A stretch of DNA of 64,000 bases from Pseudomonas capsici (GCF_017165765.1 NZ_JAFGZD010000022.1:18593-82592); one strand, 5' to 3'. Shown: positions 25,946-34,315, counted from the stretch's first letter. The notes: generated by a model from the sequence alone, not told the origin. Made by a program: numbers and translations.

Positions 25946-27193
25946 ATGAGCGCATTACTTGAAAAACCAATACCCGACAACAACACAACGGAAGACAGCA
26001 TTACCGAAGAAGCCATAAAAGCACCCGAAATGTTTTTCAATGTTTCATCGGGCCATGACTCGGACGTTCAACGCACGCCCGGCCTGATATTGACCCAGCA
26101 ACAGATCGTCAACCTCAAGAAATATGAACTGGTCGGTCTGTCACTGCCCATAGAAATCGAAGCTGTCATCGCCTACCTGGGATACAGCAATGGTGCGGGT
26201 GCAGGACTGGAACCTGATGATTTCCTGAAAAGTTTCACCCTTGTCCATAATCATGCAAAACGCTGGAACCCACTACGGACTCAACTATTGGCAGTGGGCA
26301 GCAAACTGAAAGTATTTGCCGGCCAGATGCTGATATACGGCGATAGCATGGAAGAGGTCTATAAAGACATCAAAAGCGGAGAAGTTATTGAAAAATTCGA
26401 TATCAGGAATCTGGAAGACGTCAAGCGTCTGAAGCGTGAGCAGGGTGATCTTTTCCCGGGAATAGAATTAAGCCCCGCCGATAAGGAAACCGCCAGGGAT
26501 ATCGGGTTCTACCTCGATGAAATCCTGCGCAAGGTCAAGGAAAGCCATGCCGACGCGCTGGGCATCAAGGAAGAACTGGACAAGTTCGGACTGGATCTTG
26601 CGCGCTATGTCGCACCGGAAATCCAGCGCAAGGTCGTTGCCATCGATAACAGCTCACTGCCTGCCGATGTCGCGAAACTGACTCAGGACATCGAGCGAAG
26701 AGCAAAGGATATCGATGAAAAAAACAAGGAATACAAAGCCGCCGTCGAAAGATCCCTGGGGTCGATCAGCAAGTTCAATGTCGTAGGTCTTGCGTTGAGC
26801 ATTTATTTTGGCGTTGAAGCCGAAAGTGTTCGCAAGGCAAGGAATGAGTTGATAAATCAACAGGAAAAGGACATCAACGAACTGCAGCTTAAAAACAAGA
26901 TACTGGGGTCATTGAACCGGGTAAAGTTCGACTTGCAAAACCTTGTCACTGTCGTCATCGACGCCGACGTCGCTACAAAAAACCTGATTACCGTATGGAA
27001 CAAGCTATCTATTTTCATTGAGGAATCCGCAAAGGCATCCTCCGAAATTACAGATGCCCTGTCGCTCAGAATATTCATGAATCGCTTCAGGCGGGTCGTG
27101 GAACCATGGAAGACCATTCAGCAGGACTCTGACGCACTACTTGATGTATTCAAGGAAGCAGACGATGAATTCAAACGGATTTATGGAAAATAA
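25946..27193 (+). CDS. xaxA: Alpha-xenorhabdolysin family toxin subunit A (XaxA/YaxA-like)
   Basis: A 415-residue, almost wholly helical protein with the length and motif layout of XaxA, one half of the two-component alpha-pore-forming cytolysins XaxAB and YaxAB. Family features include TPGLILTQQQIVNLKKYE near residue 44, long amphipathic helices (residues 180-270) and one hydrophobic segment, FNVVGLALSIYFGV (277-290), the expected membrane-inserting head. No signal peptide is present, as in the family. It would bind target membranes and assemble with subunit B into a pore. The next gene begins two bases after its stop. Codon use is less G/C-biased than in the surrounding genes, suggesting acquisition. 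ATG 25946, with AAGGA upstream. Confidence 0.85.
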   Translation: MSALLEKPIPDNNTTEDSITEEAIKAPEMFFNVSSGHDSDVQRTPGLILTQQQIVNLKKYELVGLSLPIEIEAVIAYLGYSNGAGAGLEPDDFLKSFTLVHNHAKRWNPLRTQLLAVGSKLKVFAGQMLIYGDSMEEVYKDIKSGEVIEKFDIRNLEDVKRLKREQGDLFPGIELSPADKETARDIGFYLDEILRKVKESHADALGIKEELDKFGLDLARYVAPEIQRKVVAIDNSSLPADVAKLTQDIERRAKDIDEKNKEYKAAVERSLGSISKFNVVGLALSIYFGVEAESVRKARNELINQQEKDINELQLKNKILGSLNRVKFDLQNLVTVVIDADVATKNLITVWNKLSIFIEESAKASSEITDALSLRIFMNRFRRVVEPWKTIQQDSDALLDVFKEADDEFKRIYGK

Positions 27194-27195
27194 AA

Positions 27196-28200
27196 ATGAA
27201 TAACACTATCACTCCTCTTGCAACATCTCTGAACGTAAATACGCCGGATCTTCCGGTCATGTCCAGCAGCCTGGAAAACATGAGAAAGAATCTGGTCAGG
27301 GCCGATGTCCTGTATGCCAAGACACTTTACCTGCCTAATCTTTATACGCGGGTCCAGCGTCTCACGGGTGCGATGTTCGTCGAGCAACAACGCCTGGGCG
27401 AATCCTGCATGCGCTTGAAGATCGATATCGAATCCCGAATCAAACGGCTGAGAAACTACGACCGGGAACTGGACAACACAACCGATCAGGATGAAATCAA
27501 AGACATTCAAGACGAACGTAAAAGCGCCTTGAGTGACGCCGCGACCACGGCAGGCAACGAGCTGACCAGGCAGGTCCATGCTCTCGTTGATCTGAAGGAG
27601 TCCGTCAATCGTCAGCAGACAAAGGAGTTCCAGGAGAGCCTGGAACAGGATGTCGTCAAGGCAACGGCAAGAATCGACGACAGCAATGCCAGAATTGCCG
27701 TCATCCAGGAAGAACGGCGGGTATTGACCGAAGCGATTGATGCCATTGAGAGCAAGGGGTTTACCAACATTGCCAAGGACACTCTCCTTACCGGTGAGAA
27801 GATTCTTGCCCTGGGCATGCAGCCACCCCAAATCGCAGTGATCACTCTGGCCATCGAACAGATGAAAGCGACGCTGGAATATGGCGGCGAGGGCATCAAC
27901 TTCATTGCTCTGCTCAAGCGCCGTGACACCCTGCGCGAACGCATGGACAAACTGTATGAACAACTGGCTCAGACGGAAAAGGGAAAGCTGGCACTGACTC
28001 AACGCATCGAATTGATCACATGCTTCCACGCAATGGACGATCAGCGCAATCTTTACGTCGAGCAATATCAGAAAGTGTCTCAGACCATCGAAAGCTTCAT
28101 CGCCCTCAATCAGACCGTCGCCCCGGATGACAAGCAGCGCAGCGCGCGCTTCATCAGTTCCGGGCTTCAGATGATCAGCTACCTGCAACCCATTCGCTGA
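27196..28200 (+). CDS. xaxB: Alpha-xenorhabdolysin family toxin subunit B (XaxB/YaxB-like)
   Basis: A 334-residue helical protein matching the XaxB size and pattern: N-terminal SSSLENMRKNLVRADVLYAKTLYLPNLYTRVQRL, a long coiled-coil-like centre (about residues 75-190; ESRIKRLRNYDRELDN, ATARIDDSNARIAVIQEERR) and a moderately hydrophobic stretch around LGMQPPQIAVITLAIEQM (205-222). With XaxA it should form the heteromeric pore. It follows xaxA after two bases, which implies coupled translation and roughly equal synthesis. It is followed by a perfect hairpin and then a third helical gene. No signal peptide; export route not evident in the window. Confidence 0.83.
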   Translation: MNNTITPLATSLNVNTPDLPVMSSSLENMRKNLVRADVLYAKTLYLPNLYTRVQRLTGAMFVEQQRLGESCMRLKIDIESRIKRLRNYDRELDNTTDQDEIKDIQDERKSALSDAATTAGNELTRQVHALVDLKESVNRQQTKEFQESLEQDVVKATARIDDSNARIAVIQEERRVLTEAIDAIESKGFTNIAKDTLLTGEKILALGMQPPQIAVITLAIEQMKATLEYGGEGINFIALLKRRDTLRERMDKLYEQLAQTEKGKLALTQRIELITCFHAMDDQRNLYVEQYQKVSQTIESFIALNQTVAPDDKQRSARFISSGLQMISYLQPIR

Positions 28201-28220
28201 CGCTCCCCAATGCGTGCACC

Positions 28221-28252
28221 CCAAGGGAAATGGCCTGCTCCATTTCCCTTGG
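28221..28252 (+). promoter_or_regulatory. Perfect 13-bp hairpin between xaxB and the third gene
   Basis: CCAAGGGAAATGG and CCATTTCCCTTGG pair without mismatch around the 6-base loop CCTGCT, 20 bases after the xaxB stop. No T run follows (CAGACCATGCG), so it is not a standard terminator. It could be a processing or stability element or partial attenuator that sets the level of the third gene. Confidence 0.65.
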
Positions 28253-28285
28253 CAGACCATGCGTTTCCAATACCGTACTCACGCC

Positions 28286-29122
28286 ATGGACTCCATCATG
28301 ACCGGCTATCTGATCCATCAGAGCGACCTCACAGAGATCCACAACTACATGGAGGTCCTGCGTAACCTTGCGCAGTTCACCCGCTCGTTCAAGGTCGGCC
28401 TTGATCTGGTTCCGGCGAGGGAATACGGGTCCTATCGAATCCCCGAAATCGAAAAGCACCTGAAAAAGGCCGCCGATCACTTACCCATCTGGTCTGAAGT
28501 AGTGTCAGGAATCACGGCTCTGCATAAAGAACTGGAGGCATTCATGCACAGCCTCATACAGTCATCCGAAAGCATAAAGAGCAGCCATGAGGTTACAAGT
28601 CCCTTCATTGAACGAAACCTGACCAGGCTGGGTGAGCTTGCCGATGCCTTCGAGAAGCGACAGGAAACCCTGCAAACGCTGATCCGTGGCATTTATACAA
28701 TCCTGCCTCGCATCACCGACTTCATGAACCGTGAAATCTACCGCCACGCCCATCAATACAACCTGGTAGAAAAAAGACCGGATCAGAACACCGCCATGCA
28801 GAACCTTACGGCCTCGTATTCGTTTGTCGAAAACGGACCCGCCCTTTCTCCACAGGCGCGACTCATTGCAGGATATGCCTATATCCAAAGAAGCAGACGC
28901 CAGTATGAAGAAGCCTACGGTGCCGCAACCCATATGAGTGATCACCTGACAAGGATATGCGACCTGCTGGCCAGCTCAATCCTGCATCCCCTGAAAATGC
29001 GCAGGAACGTCCCGCCTTCGCGCCCTTATGTGGAGACAAGACTGATGCTTGTCAGCCTGCAGGAAATACAGCGTTTGACACAGAGGTTCAACAGCCTGAC
29101 AGGCAATCCGGGCGCCCAATAA
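28286..29122 (+). CDS. Unrecognised helical protein, third gene of the toxin operon
   Basis: About 278 residues from the ATG at 28286 (MDSIMTGYLIHQSDLTEIHN). Starts at 28259 (ATG), 28298 (ATG) or 28214 (GTG) are also possible; none has a clear ribosome binding site. The protein appears all-helical, with heptad-like stretches (IPEIEKHLKKAADHLPIWSE, LGELADAFEKRQETLQTLI) and a His-rich point (NREIYRHAHQYN). I see no signal peptide, no membrane hairpin and no catalytic motif. Its position after xaxAB, same strand and similar base use suggest a partner: a third pore component, a chaperone or an immunity/dosing factor. It is not part of the classical two-gene XaxAB system. Function unknown. Confidence 0.7.
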   Translation: MDSIMTGYLIHQSDLTEIHNYMEVLRNLAQFTRSFKVGLDLVPAREYGSYRIPEIEKHLKKAADHLPIWSEVVSGITALHKELEAFMHSLIQSSESIKSSHEVTSPFIERNLTRLGELADAFEKRQETLQTLIRGIYTILPRITDFMNREIYRHAHQYNLVEKRPDQNTAMQNLTASYSFVENGPALSPQARLIAGYAYIQRSRRQYEEAYGAATHMSDHLTRICDLLASSILHPLKMRRNVPPSRPYVETRLMLVSLQEIQRLTQRFNSLTGNPGAQ

Positions 29123-29124
29123 AA

Positions 29125-29150
29125 AGCCCGCAATCGCTTGCGGGCTCTTT
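29125..29150. terminator. Bidirectional terminator between the toxin operon and speC
   Basis: AGCCCGCAA and TTGCGGGCT form a perfect 9-bp stem with a TCGC loop, followed by CTTT on the plus strand and preceded by AAAA (T run on the minus strand). It lies between convergent genes and should serve both. Confidence 0.85.
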
Positions 29151-29166
29151 CACTCAGGTAGAGCGC

Positions 29167-30330
29167 TTAAACGTAGAACGATTTCAGCGGCGGGAAGCCG
29201 TTGAATTCAACAGCGCTGTAGCTGGTGGTGTAGGCGCCGGTGGACAGCCAGTACAGGCGATCACCGATGGCCAGATTCAGTGGCAGGCCGTACTTGTAGT
29301 TTTCGTACATGATGTCGGCGCTGTCACAGGTAGGACCGGCGATGACCACTTCTTCCATCTCGCCCTTCTTCTCGGTCCAGATCGGGAACTTGATGGCTTC
29401 GTCCATGGTTTCGATCAGGCCGGAGAACTTGCCCACATCCGTGTACACCCAACGCTCGACGGCGGTACGCGACTTGCGCGCGACCAGCACGACTTCGCTG
29501 ACCAGAACACCGGCGTTGGCGATCAACGAACGACCTGGCTCCAGAATGATTTCCGGCAGATCGTCACCGAAGTCTTCCTTCAGGAAGCGGATGATTTCCT
29601 CGGCGTAGGTTTCCAGGCTGTTGGTACGGGTGATGTAGTTGGCCGGGAAGCCACCACCCATGTTGATCAGCTTGAGCTCGATGCCGTCTTCTTCTTTCAG
29701 ACGTTCGAAGATTACCTTCACCTTGGCAATGGCAGCGTCCCAGACGCTGATATCGCGCTGCTGCGAACCCACGTGGAAGGAAATACCGTAAGGCACCAGC
29801 CCCAGGTCACGCGCCAGGATCAGCAGATCCATGGCCATATCGGTCTGGCAGCCGAACTTGCGCGACAGAGGCCAGTCAGCCGTGGTCGAGCCTTCGGTGA
29901 GGATACGCACGTAGACTTTCGAGCCCGGCGCGGCCTTGGCGATGTTGCGCAGGTCGGCTTCCGAGTCGGTCGCGTACAGGCGCACGCCCTTGTCATAGAA
30001 GTAACGAATGTCCTTGGACTTCTTGATGGTGTTGCCATAGCTGATGCGATCCGGGCCTACGCCACGGCTCAGCACCTTGTCCAGCTCATAGATCGAGGCG
30101 ATATCGAAGCTCGAACCTTTTTCCTTGAGCAGATCGATGATCTCGACCGCCGGGTTGGCCTTGACCGCGTAGTAGACCTGAGCGAATTCAAAACCTGCGC
30201 GCAGGTCATCATAGGCCTGGCTGATCACCTGGGTGTCAATGACGACAAAAGGGGTTTCTTGCTTGTCAGCGAACGACTTGATTTTCTTGAAGGAAGCATC
30301 AGAGAAATAGTCTTCAACCTTGATCGGCAT
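29167..30330 (-). CDS. speC: Ornithine decarboxylase (fold-type III PLP enzyme)
   Basis: A 387-residue alanine-racemase-fold decarboxylase of the eukaryotic-type ornithine/lysine decarboxylase family, matching the Pseudomonas SpeC form (MPIKVEDYFSDASFKKIKSF). Lysine 57 in YYAVKANP binds pyridoxal phosphate; HVGSQQ, GGGFPA, EPGRSL and the C-terminal GPTCDSAD with its catalytic cysteine are all present, as is the YWLSTGAYT block. It converts ornithine to putrescine, the first step of polyamine synthesis. The start is ATG 30330 with GTGGAG upstream; the frame continues 7 codons further without support. A leader of at least 180 bases contains a terminator and a small open frame that could attenuate it. 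Confidence 0.93.
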   Translation of the reverse strand: MPIKVEDYFSDASFKKIKSFADKQETPFVVIDTQVISQAYDDLRAGFEFAQVYYAVKANPAVEIIDLLKEKGSSFDIASIYELDKVLSRGVGPDRISYGNTIKKSKDIRYFYDKGVRLYATDSEADLRNIAKAAPGSKVYVRILTEGSTTADWPLSRKFGCQTDMAMDLLILARDLGLVPYGISFHVGSQQRDISVWDAAIAKVKVIFERLKEEDGIELKLINMGGGFPANYITRTNSLETYAEEIIRFLKEDFGDDLPEIILEPGRSLIANAGVLVSEVVLVARKSRTAVERWVYTDVGKFSGLIETMDEAIKFPIWTEKKGEMEEVVIAGPTCDSADIMYENYKYGLPLNLAIGDRLYWLSTGAYTTSYSAVEFNGFPPLKSFYV

Positions 30331-30408
30331 GCTTGGAACTCCACTTGGCAAACAGATGAATATAAATGGGTGTCAATGAACGCCCTCCGTATCCCCACTT
30401 TGGTTCGC

Positions 30409-30516
30409 CTACTTCCCAAGGCATGTCGCCGAAAGCAAAAAGGCCATGGGGATCATGCCCCCCTGGCCTTGCTGTCTCGTCGTCAGTACTTGAGCCGGAT
30501 GGATCGTTTCCAGCAT
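30409..30516 (-). CDS. Candidate 35-residue leader peptide upstream of speC
   Basis: An ATG-started frame of 35 codons (begins MLETIHPAQVLTTRQQGQ, ends in LLSATCLGK) runs through the terminator hairpin in the speC leader and stops about 78 bases before the speC ATG. It has no Shine-Dalgarno sequence, and the predicted transcript start lies only about nine bases upstream, so translation is uncertain. It is listed because its position, overlapping an intrinsic terminator, is what a translation-controlled attenuator would need. Confidence 0.25.
   Translation of the reverse strand: MLETIHPAQVLTTRQQGQGGMIPMAFLLSATCLGK
30436..30470 (-). terminator. Intrinsic terminator inside the speC leader
   Basis: On the minus strand AAGGCCA, a GGGG/CCCC inner stem with a two-base bulge, and TGGCCTT are followed by TTT, giving TGGCCTTTTTGC. 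This is a canonical terminator pointing at speC, 105 bases before its start codon, with no minus-strand gene upstream to terminate. It is either an attenuator or the end of a short RNA. Confidence 0.7.
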
Positions 30517-30531
30517 GGACGTTCGGCGCGA

Positions 30532-30560
30532 ACTTTAGGACCTGAGAGGCTTGAGATCAA
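30532..30560 (-). promoter_or_regulatory. Promoter-like hexamers for the speC leader
   Basis: On the minus strand TTGATC (30555-30560) and TAAAGT (30532-30537) are separated by exactly 17 bases; each matches four of six sigma-70 consensus bases. Transcription would start near 30525, about 55 bases before the leader terminator. Confidence 0.4.
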
Positions 30561-30802
30561 CAAAAAATGTCGCGTTTGCAGACGTTTCTGCCGGAACAGA
30601 TAACTGCGTCCTCTTTACACCTCTATGTAACCGACCTGTATGACAGCCTCATGTTCCTGCGCAAACGGATTTCTCGACGAGATAACCCTCGGCCGCTGAT
30701 GAAAAACGGCACTAAGCACAGGTATTTCTGTCAGTACTTTTCGGGGTCATGGATGGGCACAATCAAGCCTGATGCAGCCTTGAACCTTCGCAGGAGGCGA
30801 AC

Positions 30803-31459
30803 ATGGCCACCTATATCAAAGAACGCTCCTTCGTCGCGTCGCTCAGGTCCGTGCAACCCGGATATCTGGCGGCTCTTGATTTCTCACGACTGGAACAGGA
30901 AACCAGTACGGTCCCGGCAGGAGGCAACATTTCGCAGACGTTTACCTACGTTGGCAGCGATGAATACACCTATCTGACCGCCACCACCAAGCCTCGTGAG
31001 GAACTGAACTTCTGGTTTCTGTACCGGCGCTGGGACAACGGCTCCGAGAGCTACGAGATCAAGGCCTGCCACGATATGTTCTATGAAAACCCCTCGCGCC
31101 TGGGAAGCCTGATCGTCGAAGAAAAAAGGCTGGTCGCCGGCCCCTTTGGCGATGTCCGCTTCGTCAAGCTGCATGTTCGCCCCGACAAGTCGCTGGCCAG
31201 CACCCCCGGCTGGAAAGTCATGATCGGCGGCCGCCCGCTGGCCACCGGCGACATCGACAGAAAGGAAGTAGGACCGGTACAGATCATTGCCCCCAACGGC
31301 AATCCGCTCGGGGTCTATGACAGGCAGAACTTCGGCAACGACTGGTGGGCCTACATCTCGTGCGCCAATCAGAATGAGCCTTTGCTGCCAATGACGACCC
31401 AACCTGTCCAGATCATGATGAAGGTCAGCCAGTTCAACATGAACGATCCTCTGGCGTGA
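30803..31459 (+). CDS. Unrecognised 218-residue protein
   Basis: A real gene by several marks: an AGGAGG ribosome binding site just before the ATG, a full-length frame and good codon bias. The product (MATYIKERSFVASLRSVQPG) has no signal peptide or membrane helix and looks beta-rich, with many aromatic residues (FTYVGSDEYTYLTATTKP, LNFWFLYRRWDNGSESYE, NFGNDWWAYISC). I do not recognise the family or any catalytic motif. It runs convergent to an AraC-type regulator with only three bases between their stops. A carbohydrate- or membrane-binding beta-sandwich is conceivable, but this is a guess from composition. Confidence 0.75.
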   Translation: MATYIKERSFVASLRSVQPGYLAALDFSRLEQETSTVPAGGNISQTFTYVGSDEYTYLTATTKPREELNFWFLYRRWDNGSESYEIKACHDMFYENPSRLGSLIVEEKRLVAGPFGDVRFVKLHVRPDKSLASTPGWKVMIGGRPLATGDIDRKEVGPVQIIAPNGNPLGVYDRQNFGNDWWAYISCANQNEPLLPMTTQPVQIMMKVSQFNMNDPLA

Positions 31460-31462
31460 CGT

Positions 31463-32467
31463 TCAGGGTTGCTCCCGATAATGCCCCGGTGGCATGCCAA
31501 ACCAGCGCAGGCATGCCTTGTTGAAACTGCTCTGGTCACGAAACCCCAATAGTGCAGCGATGTACTTGAGACTGCGCATGGAGTTGCGCAAAAAGCTGTG
31601 GGCCATCTTCAGGCGCTCTTCATCCTGAAGTGCGGAGAAATTCACGCCCTCGCGCTCAAGGCCATGTTGCAGACTGCGCCGGCTGATATGCAGGGCCTGG
31701 GCAATATCATCCAGCCCGAAGGCAATGCCCTGGGCCAGGTGCTCGGACAATACGCGCCGCACCCTGATCGTCATGGAACCGCAGAGCAAATCATTGAGTC
31801 GGGTCCTGGCGTGCTCGACATGTACCCGGTCGAGCTCCGGGTTGGCGGTCGGCAATTCAATGTCCGCCACGGAGGATTCGAACGTCAGGCTGTTGTAAGG
31901 CGCATTGAAGCTCAGATCATGGCCCAGCAACCGGATCAGTGAGCCGAGATCGGCAGGCTCGGGATAGGTAAAGGTTACGGCCAGTGGTCCGGGCTTGTGC
32001 TCCGGCAACAGCCAGTGGATCAGGCCTATTATCTGCGCCATGGCCGAATCGATGACCGGTCTGGGGGTCCGGGAGCTGTCACGGGTCAGGTCGAAGCCGA
32101 GCAAGGAAACCTGATCGTGCTTGTGCTCGAGGCAAAAGCAGAAACCGTTGCCGATCAGCAGGTGATAGTCCACCAGCTTTTTCAGTGCCGCCCCCAGGGT
32201 CGAGCTGGACATGATTGCGTAACCCAGCAACTGGAGATTGGCCGGATGTGCTTTCGAGTACGCCAGCAGCCCGTAATCCGGGCGATCGCTGCGCAATGAA
32301 ACCTCTGCCATCAACTGATAGACCAGCTCCATCCTGACGCCTTTGGGGTCATTGTAGAGAGCGCGACTCTCGCAGCCAAAATCTGCAAACAGGGCATCCA
32401 TATCTATCCCCGTTTCGGCCATGGTCTGCACCAGGACCCTGAAGCTTGCACTGGTTATTCTGTACAT
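31463..32467 (-). CDS. AraC-family transcriptional regulator
   Basis: A 334-residue regulator with an N-terminal arabinose-binding-domain-like region (residues about 20-210; QLLGYAIMSSSTLGAALKKLVDYH is typical) and a C-terminal AraC double helix-turn-helix (DDIAQALHISRRSLQHGLEREG and KYIAALLGFRDQSSFNKACLRWFGMPPGHYR). This domain order is shared by regulators such as OruR and related catabolic activators. The start chosen is ATG 32467, with GAGGTG upstream; the frame extends 21 codons further. Target genes are not evident; nearest candidates are its convergent neighbour and speC. Confidence 0.87.
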   Translation of the reverse strand: MYRITSASFRVLVQTMAETGIDMDALFADFGCESRALYNDPKGVRMELVYQLMAEVSLRSDRPDYGLLAYSKAHPANLQLLGYAIMSSSTLGAALKKLVDYHLLIGNGFCFCLEHKHDQVSLLGFDLTRDSSRTPRPVIDSAMAQIIGLIHWLLPEHKPGPLAVTFTYPEPADLGSLIRLLGHDLSFNAPYNSLTFESSVADIELPTANPELDRVHVEHARTRLNDLLCGSMTIRVRRVLSEHLAQGIAFGLDDIAQALHISRRSLQHGLEREGVNFSALQDEERLKMAHSFLRNSMRSLKYIAALLGFRDQSSFNKACLRWFGMPPGHYREQP

Positions 32468-32729
32468 GCCGATCTCACACCTCTCGGCCACCACCCGTTC
32501 CAGTCTATCCTGATGATTACCACACAACACATTGAGTAATGCCCTTTGGCCGTTGAGTCACAGGACAAGCGAAAAGGGTGTCAGGACACTCCTCTAACCC
32601 TCCTCAATACCCGATCATGAATCTTTTGTGACAATCCGAATAAACAGGTCGATACAGGCTTGGGGCTCTTATCCGGGCACCCCGACATCGACGTCCGCTT
32701 CTTCCCTGGTGATACGTTGATTCCTGCCC

Positions 32730-34289
32730 ATGAAAAATTTATCTGTAAAGTTCAAGTTGATAGCCGGTTTTTCCAGCGTATTGCTCGTATTGGTCATCAC
32801 GACCCTGATTGGCCTGCACAGTATCCAGTCCATGACCACTCGGGCAATCAAGTCGGTTGCAATCAATCGGCTCATCGATGAAGCCAACATCGTTCAGAAC
32901 TCCCGCCTGCGCTATGAAGCCACTCGGGCTCCTCAATACCTGCAACAGATCGACGAAGCATCGGCTCGAGTCAACAAACTGATTGCCGACAACAGGAATC
33001 TTTTTTCGAGCCCCGAAGACGGGAAGCGTTTCGACGATATAAACAATGCCATGAGCCGCTACTCAGTAGCCCTGAAAGCGCTGGTCGAAGCCATGCGTCA
33101 GGGCAACGGCGCATTGATCGATGCTGCACGTGAGCCCCTGGAAACCCACTTCAAATCGGCTTTCGGCACCATCCATGAGTTGATAGAAAGCCAGAACGAA
33201 AAAGGCCGGCAGGAAGCTTCTTTCGCCCGCCAACAACTGCTCGCTCTATTGGTGATCGCGCTGGTTCTGGGGCTTGGCGTGACCTGGCTGATTACCCGGC
33301 AGATCCAGCAGCCGCTCGACGCGGCCCTGGTAATGGCCAGACAGATCGGTGAAGGCAACCTGATCGGGATTTCGGCACCCGAGCGCAAGGATGAATTCGG
33401 TGCGCTGCTGTCTGCTCTCGAACAGACAGGCCTGAGCCTGCGCAAACTGCTCGGCCAGGTCAGCCGGGTGACCGGTGAGCTGCAGAGCGCTGCCGAAGAG
33501 CTGTCGGCCGTGACCGAGCAAAGCAGCAACGGCGCGAACTCGCAGCGTACGGACACCGATCAGGTCGCGGTGGCCATGAACGAGATGGTATCCACCGTTC
33601 AGCATGTGGCCATGAGCGCCGCAGAAGCCTCGAACGCGGCCAAGTCTGCCGACCTGAAAACCAGCCAGGGCAATGTGGTCGCTCAGGAAGCCCTGACGCA
33701 GATCGAATTGCTGGGACAGGAAATCAACAATTCCAATCAGGCCGTCAGCGACTTGTCCAATGAGAGCGAGCGTATCGGCGGTGTGCTGACGGTCATCAAC
33801 GGGCTGGCCAGCCAGACCAACCTGCTGGCGCTCAACGCCGCCATCGAAGCCGCCAGGGCCGGAGAAGCCGGGCGCGGTTTCGCCGTGGTTGCCGATGAGG
33901 TTCGCGGGCTGGCGTCACGCACCCAGCAGTCCACGGCCGAAATCGAGTCCTTGATCGTTTCGCTGCAAAACAGCGCGCAACAGGCCTCGCGACGAATGGA
34001 AGCCAGTTGTCAGATGGTCGAGAACACCGTCGGCCTGACTCGCAATCTACAGACCGAACTCAATGATATCGGCAAGTCGGTGGCCACTATCCAGGTAATG
34101 AGCATGCAGGTCGCCAGCGCTTCCGAACAGCAGGACAGCGTGGTCGAAGAGATCAACCGCAACATGCATGGCATCAAGGATGTCACCGAGCAGACCGCCA
34201 CCGCCACGCAGCAGATTGCCATTGCTGCTACCAATCTGGCCCGCCAGGGCAGTGAGCTGCAAGGCTTGATCAGGCGTTTCCAGCTTTAA
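32730..34289 (+). CDS. Methyl-accepting chemotaxis protein
   Basis: A 519-residue transducer. TM1 covers about residues 10-30 (LIAGFSSVLLVLVITTLIGL); a periplasmic four-helix-bundle-type sensor follows to about 165; TM2 is LLALLVIALVLGLGVTWLI; then a HAMP region. The cytoplasmic hairpin tip is EAARAGEAGRGFAVVADEVRGLASR with flanking methylation helices rich in Gln/Glu pairs. Ligand unknown: small-molecule pockets cannot be recognised by eye. No C-terminal CheR-binding pentapeptide (it ends RRFQL). No Shine-Dalgarno sequence is visible before the ATG at 32730. An EAL gene follows after 26 bases, probably in one transcript. Confidence 0.9.
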   Translation: MKNLSVKFKLIAGFSSVLLVLVITTLIGLHSIQSMTTRAIKSVAINRLIDEANIVQNSRLRYEATRAPQYLQQIDEASARVNKLIADNRNLFSSPEDGKRFDDINNAMSRYSVALKALVEAMRQGNGALIDAAREPLETHFKSAFGTIHELIESQNEKGRQEASFARQQLLALLVIALVLGLGVTWLITRQIQQPLDAALVMARQIGEGNLIGISAPERKDEFGALLSALEQTGLSLRKLLGQVSRVTGELQSAAEELSAVTEQSSNGANSQRTDTDQVAVAMNEMVSTVQHVAMSAAEASNAAKSADLKTSQGNVVAQEALTQIELLGQEINNSNQAVSDLSNESERIGGVLTVINGLASQTNLLALNAAIEAARAGEAGRGFAVVADEVRGLASRTQQSTAEIESLIVSLQNSAQQASRRMEASCQMVENTVGLTRNLQTELNDIGKSVATIQVMSMQVASASEQQDSVVEEINRNMHGIKDVTEQTATATQQIAIAATNLARQGSELQGLIRRFQL

Positions 34290-34315
34290 AACGCCTTCCG
34301 GATCAGAGAACCGCA

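Larger units (their letters stand above)
30331..30802. other. Intergenic region: speC leader and divergent promoter zone
   Basis: This 472-base gap separates speC from the divergent unknown gene. The left half holds the speC leader elements listed separately (promoter-like hexamers, small open frame, terminator). In the right half, 30610-30790, I see only the AGGAGG ribosome binding site of the next gene and no clear hexamers. Confidence 0.6.

Noticed and set aside
30331..30380. TTGACA and TATATT close to the speC start as its promoter
   Set aside because: Spacing between the hexamers is only 8 bases on the minus strand, too short for sigma-70.
28957..30603. 548-codon plus-strand frame covering speC
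   Set aside because: Antisense to the well-supported ornithine decarboxylase, runs through the bidirectional terminator at 29125, and resembles no family.
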